NCBI GenBank assembly: GCA_902782235.1
Contig: CACZML010000013.1
Coordinates: 1-33,867 of the forward strand
Direction: 5' to 3'
From: Oscillospiraceae bacterium
GTDB lineage: Bacteria > Bacillota > Clostridia > Saccharofermentanales > Saccharofermentanaceae
Length of the DNA: 33,867 nucleotides
This document shows positions 32,546-33,867 of this stretch, piece after piece (position 1 is the stretch's first letter; the number at the start of each line of letters is the position of its first letter). A program made the position numbers and the translations under genes. Below the pieces are notes generated by a model that saw only the letters and a program-made list of their open reading frames with translations, ran no database searches and was not told the origin of the DNA.

Positions 32546-33559
32546 TTACACTTCTTTGCCTGCAAGGATCTCTTTATAATCCTGAAGATTCTTCCTAAGA
32601 AGATTCGGTATGTCGAGTTCGTAAGGACACCTTGTTTTGCACAGTCCGCAGTCGACGCAGTTCTCGATCTTCATCATCTCATTCTGCCAAAAATCCGTAA
32701 GCCAGTTCTGTGACGGCGCACGTCTTATCATCTGGCTCATTCTGGCGCACTGGTTGATAGTGATCTCAACCGTGCACGGCATGCAGTATCCGCAGCCTCT
32801 ACAGAACTCGCCTAAGAGCTCCTTGCGGTCATTCTCAATGAACGCCCTGATCTCATCAGTCATCTTTACATCGCGCTCAAAGAAACTGAGCCATTCGTCA
32901 AGTTCTGATTCTCTCTGAACGCCCCAAATAGGGAGCGCCTCATATTCGCTCATGAAGGCCATGCATGCTTCGGAATTCGTGAGCAGACCGCCTGATAAAC
33001 CCTTCATGGCGATAAAGCCCATACCTGCCTTAGCGCAGTTATTAACAAGAGCAATATCCCTGTCAGATGCCAGATAAGAGAACGGGAACTGCAATGTCTC
33101 ATATAGACCGCTGTCTATGATTTCTTCCGCAACACCGATCTTATGTGCGGTGATTCCAATGTGCCTGATCTTGCCCTGCTGTTTTGCTTCCTTCATGCAC
33201 TCATAAAGGTCGTCGCCTTCGCCATAACACTTAGCTGCGCAGTGAAGCTGATAGATATCAATATAGTCAGTCTTGAGGAGTTTCAGAGATGTCTCCAGAT
33301 CAGACCAGAACTTCTCCCTTGTGGTCGCCTGTGTCTTCGATGAGATATAGACCTTATCCCTCATGCCTTCGAAAGCGATTCCGACCTTCTCTTCACTGTC
33401 GGAATAAGCTCTGGCAGTATCAAAGAATCTCATGCCGCCATCATATGCTTTATGCAAAAGCATAACTGCATATTCCGTGCTTACTCTCTGGATAGGCAGC
33501 GCACCGAAAGCATTCTGCGGAACTGTTATGCCCGTATTCCCTAGCGTGTAATCTCTCAT
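32546..33559 (-). CDS. Aldo/keto reductase with C-terminal iron-sulfur cysteine motifs
   Basis: A 337-residue protein. Residues about 1-240 form an aldo/keto reductase barrel with the catalytic set visible (FFDTARAYSDSE with Asp and Tyr, SSKTQ lysine, YQLHCAAK histidine). The C-terminal part carries CRGCGYCMPC and CVDCGLCKTRCPYEL, two cysteine clusters like those of ferredoxin-type 4Fe-4S aldo/keto reductases common in anaerobes. It may pass electrons between NADPH and an iron-sulfur partner; the substrate is unknown. The ATG follows AGGAGG with a five-base spacer. It lies downstream of the histidine kinase gene but is separated from it by a terminator, and a TATAAT at 33590-33595 may be its own -10 box. 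Confidence 0.92.
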   Translation of the reverse strand: MRDYTLGNTGITVPQNAFGALPIQRVSTEYAVMLLHKAYDGGMRFFDTARAYSDSEEKVGIAFEGMRDKVYISSKTQATTREKFWSDLETSLKLLKTDYIDIYQLHCAAKCYGEGDDLYECMKEAKQQGKIRHIGITAHKIGVAEEIIDSGLYETLQFPFSYLASDRDIALVNNCAKAGMGFIAMKGLSGGLLTNSEACMAFMSEYEALPIWGVQRESELDEWLSFFERDVKMTDEIRAFIENDRKELLGEFCRGCGYCMPCTVEITINQCARMSQMIRRAPSQNWLTDFWQNEMMKIENCVDCGLCKTRCPYELDIPNLLRKNLQDYKEILAGKEV

Positions 33560-33607
33560 ATGCGCCTCCTGCTCTTATTCTTTGGTCTAATTATATCTTA
33601 TGACAGC

Positions 33608-33640
33608 AAAAACCTCTGCACAGACAGCGCAGAGGTTTTT
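33608..33640 (-). terminator. Intrinsic terminator after the histidine kinase gene
   Basis: AAAAACCTCTGC (33608-33619) pairs perfectly with GCAGAGGTTTTT (33629-33640), loop of nine bases, giving a T run on either strand. It sits 24 bases past the kinase stop on the minus strand. Confidence 0.85.
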
Positions 33641-33663
33641 GAACCCATTTTCCATTCCCACTA

Positions 33664-33867
33664 TTATCTGAAGTGTATAATTGCCTTAAACGTTCCTTCC
33701 TCCGACACGAGTTCGAGCTTATATCCAAGGATATTAAGATTATTCTCCGCAATGGATAATCCCAAACCTGTGCCCTTATTGCCTCTTGCATCTTCGCCCT
33801 TTACGAAAGGTTTTTTCAAGGATTCGACATCATCGTAGGTCTTATCTGTTTTGTTGACAATGACAAG
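33664..33867 (-). CDS. Sensor histidine kinase, C-terminal end (5' truncated)
   Basis: The minus-strand frame is open from the right edge of the window to a TAA at 33664-33666, giving 67 residues. They contain the end of an HATPase domain: KPFVKGEDARGN as F-box region, KGTGLGLSI as the G2 ATP-lid glycines, and the closing strand pair ending TFKAIIHF. This is the tail of a two-component sensor kinase. The sensor, the phosphoacceptor histidine and the likely partner response regulator lie beyond the window. No ligand can be inferred. A strong terminator follows. Confidence 0.85.
   Translation of the reverse strand, partial: LVIVNKTDKTYDDVESLKKPFVKGEDARGNKGTGLGLSIAENNLNILGYKLELVSEEGTFKAIIHFR

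Noticed and set aside
33560..33838. Plus-strand 92-residue open frame at the right edge
   Set aside because: It runs through a perfect terminator hairpin and opposite the histidine kinase C-terminus, which has clear HATPase motifs on the minus strand.
1..33867. tRNA, rRNA, CRISPR arrays, insertion sequences, prophage genes
   Set aside because: None seen on either strand by reading; no cloverleaf with CCA end, regular spacer arrays, transposase or integrase motifs were recognised.

Overview
The window reads as chromosomal DNA of a low-to-mid GC Firmicute, most likely an anaerobic clostridium (gut or rumen Lachnospiraceae/Oscillospirales type; the genus is a guess). Signs are strong AGGAGG ribosome sites, some TTG/GTG starts, a lipoprotein binding protein, Trk potassium uptake, a YfhO-type envelope protein and an aldo/keto reductase with ferredoxin-like cysteines. 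Genes are dense. There are no rRNA or tRNA genes, CRISPR arrays, transposases or phage genes, so it looks like core chromosome with a few accessory patches.

Layout. 1-576: 3' part of a D-2-hydroxyacid dehydrogenase. 577-963: a structured intergenic region with five copies of one heptamer and several hairpins. 964-2590 (minus): dusB and an overlapping DUF4203-like membrane protein. 2700-7622 (plus): a tight four-gene run of two CobW-type GTPases (one fused to a YcgQ/DUF1980-like domain, one with a His/Asp-rich insert), then trkA and trkH. 7650-8768 (minus): DEAD-box helicase. 8872-10707 (plus): an in-frame DeoB-DeoC fusion joining two consecutive steps of deoxyribose phosphate catabolism. 10826-11104: small membrane-anchored basic protein whose ribosome site lies in an inverted repeat. 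11261-13509 (minus): saccharopine dehydrogenase-like protein and a PAS-GGDEF protein.

13675-16232 (plus) is a polar amino acid ABC transporter. Its binding protein appears to be a natural circular permutant: the segment that normally ends this family (about residues 29-81 here) sits directly after the lipoprotein signal, and the protein stops where that segment would normally begin. This is the strongest finding. 16254-17607: two tandem zinc-ribbon/Pro-Gln-rich/membrane paralogues. 17616-19958 (minus): trmL and a Na/Pi cotransporter-PhoU protein. 20151-21188 (minus): unrecognised membrane protein. 21311-23410 (plus): MFS transporter and a lipase-like hydrolase.

23407-32464 is an envelope-glycan region: a PIG-V-like and a second multi-membrane protein (minus), then divergently a GT-C-like protein and an unusual GLUG/carbohydrate-binding/PIG-L deacetylase protein (plus), then a YfhO-like protein (minus). 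The divergent pair is driven by mirror-image promoter sequences. 32546-33559 (minus): Fe-S aldo/keto reductase. The window ends in the 3' part of a sensor histidine kinase (minus).
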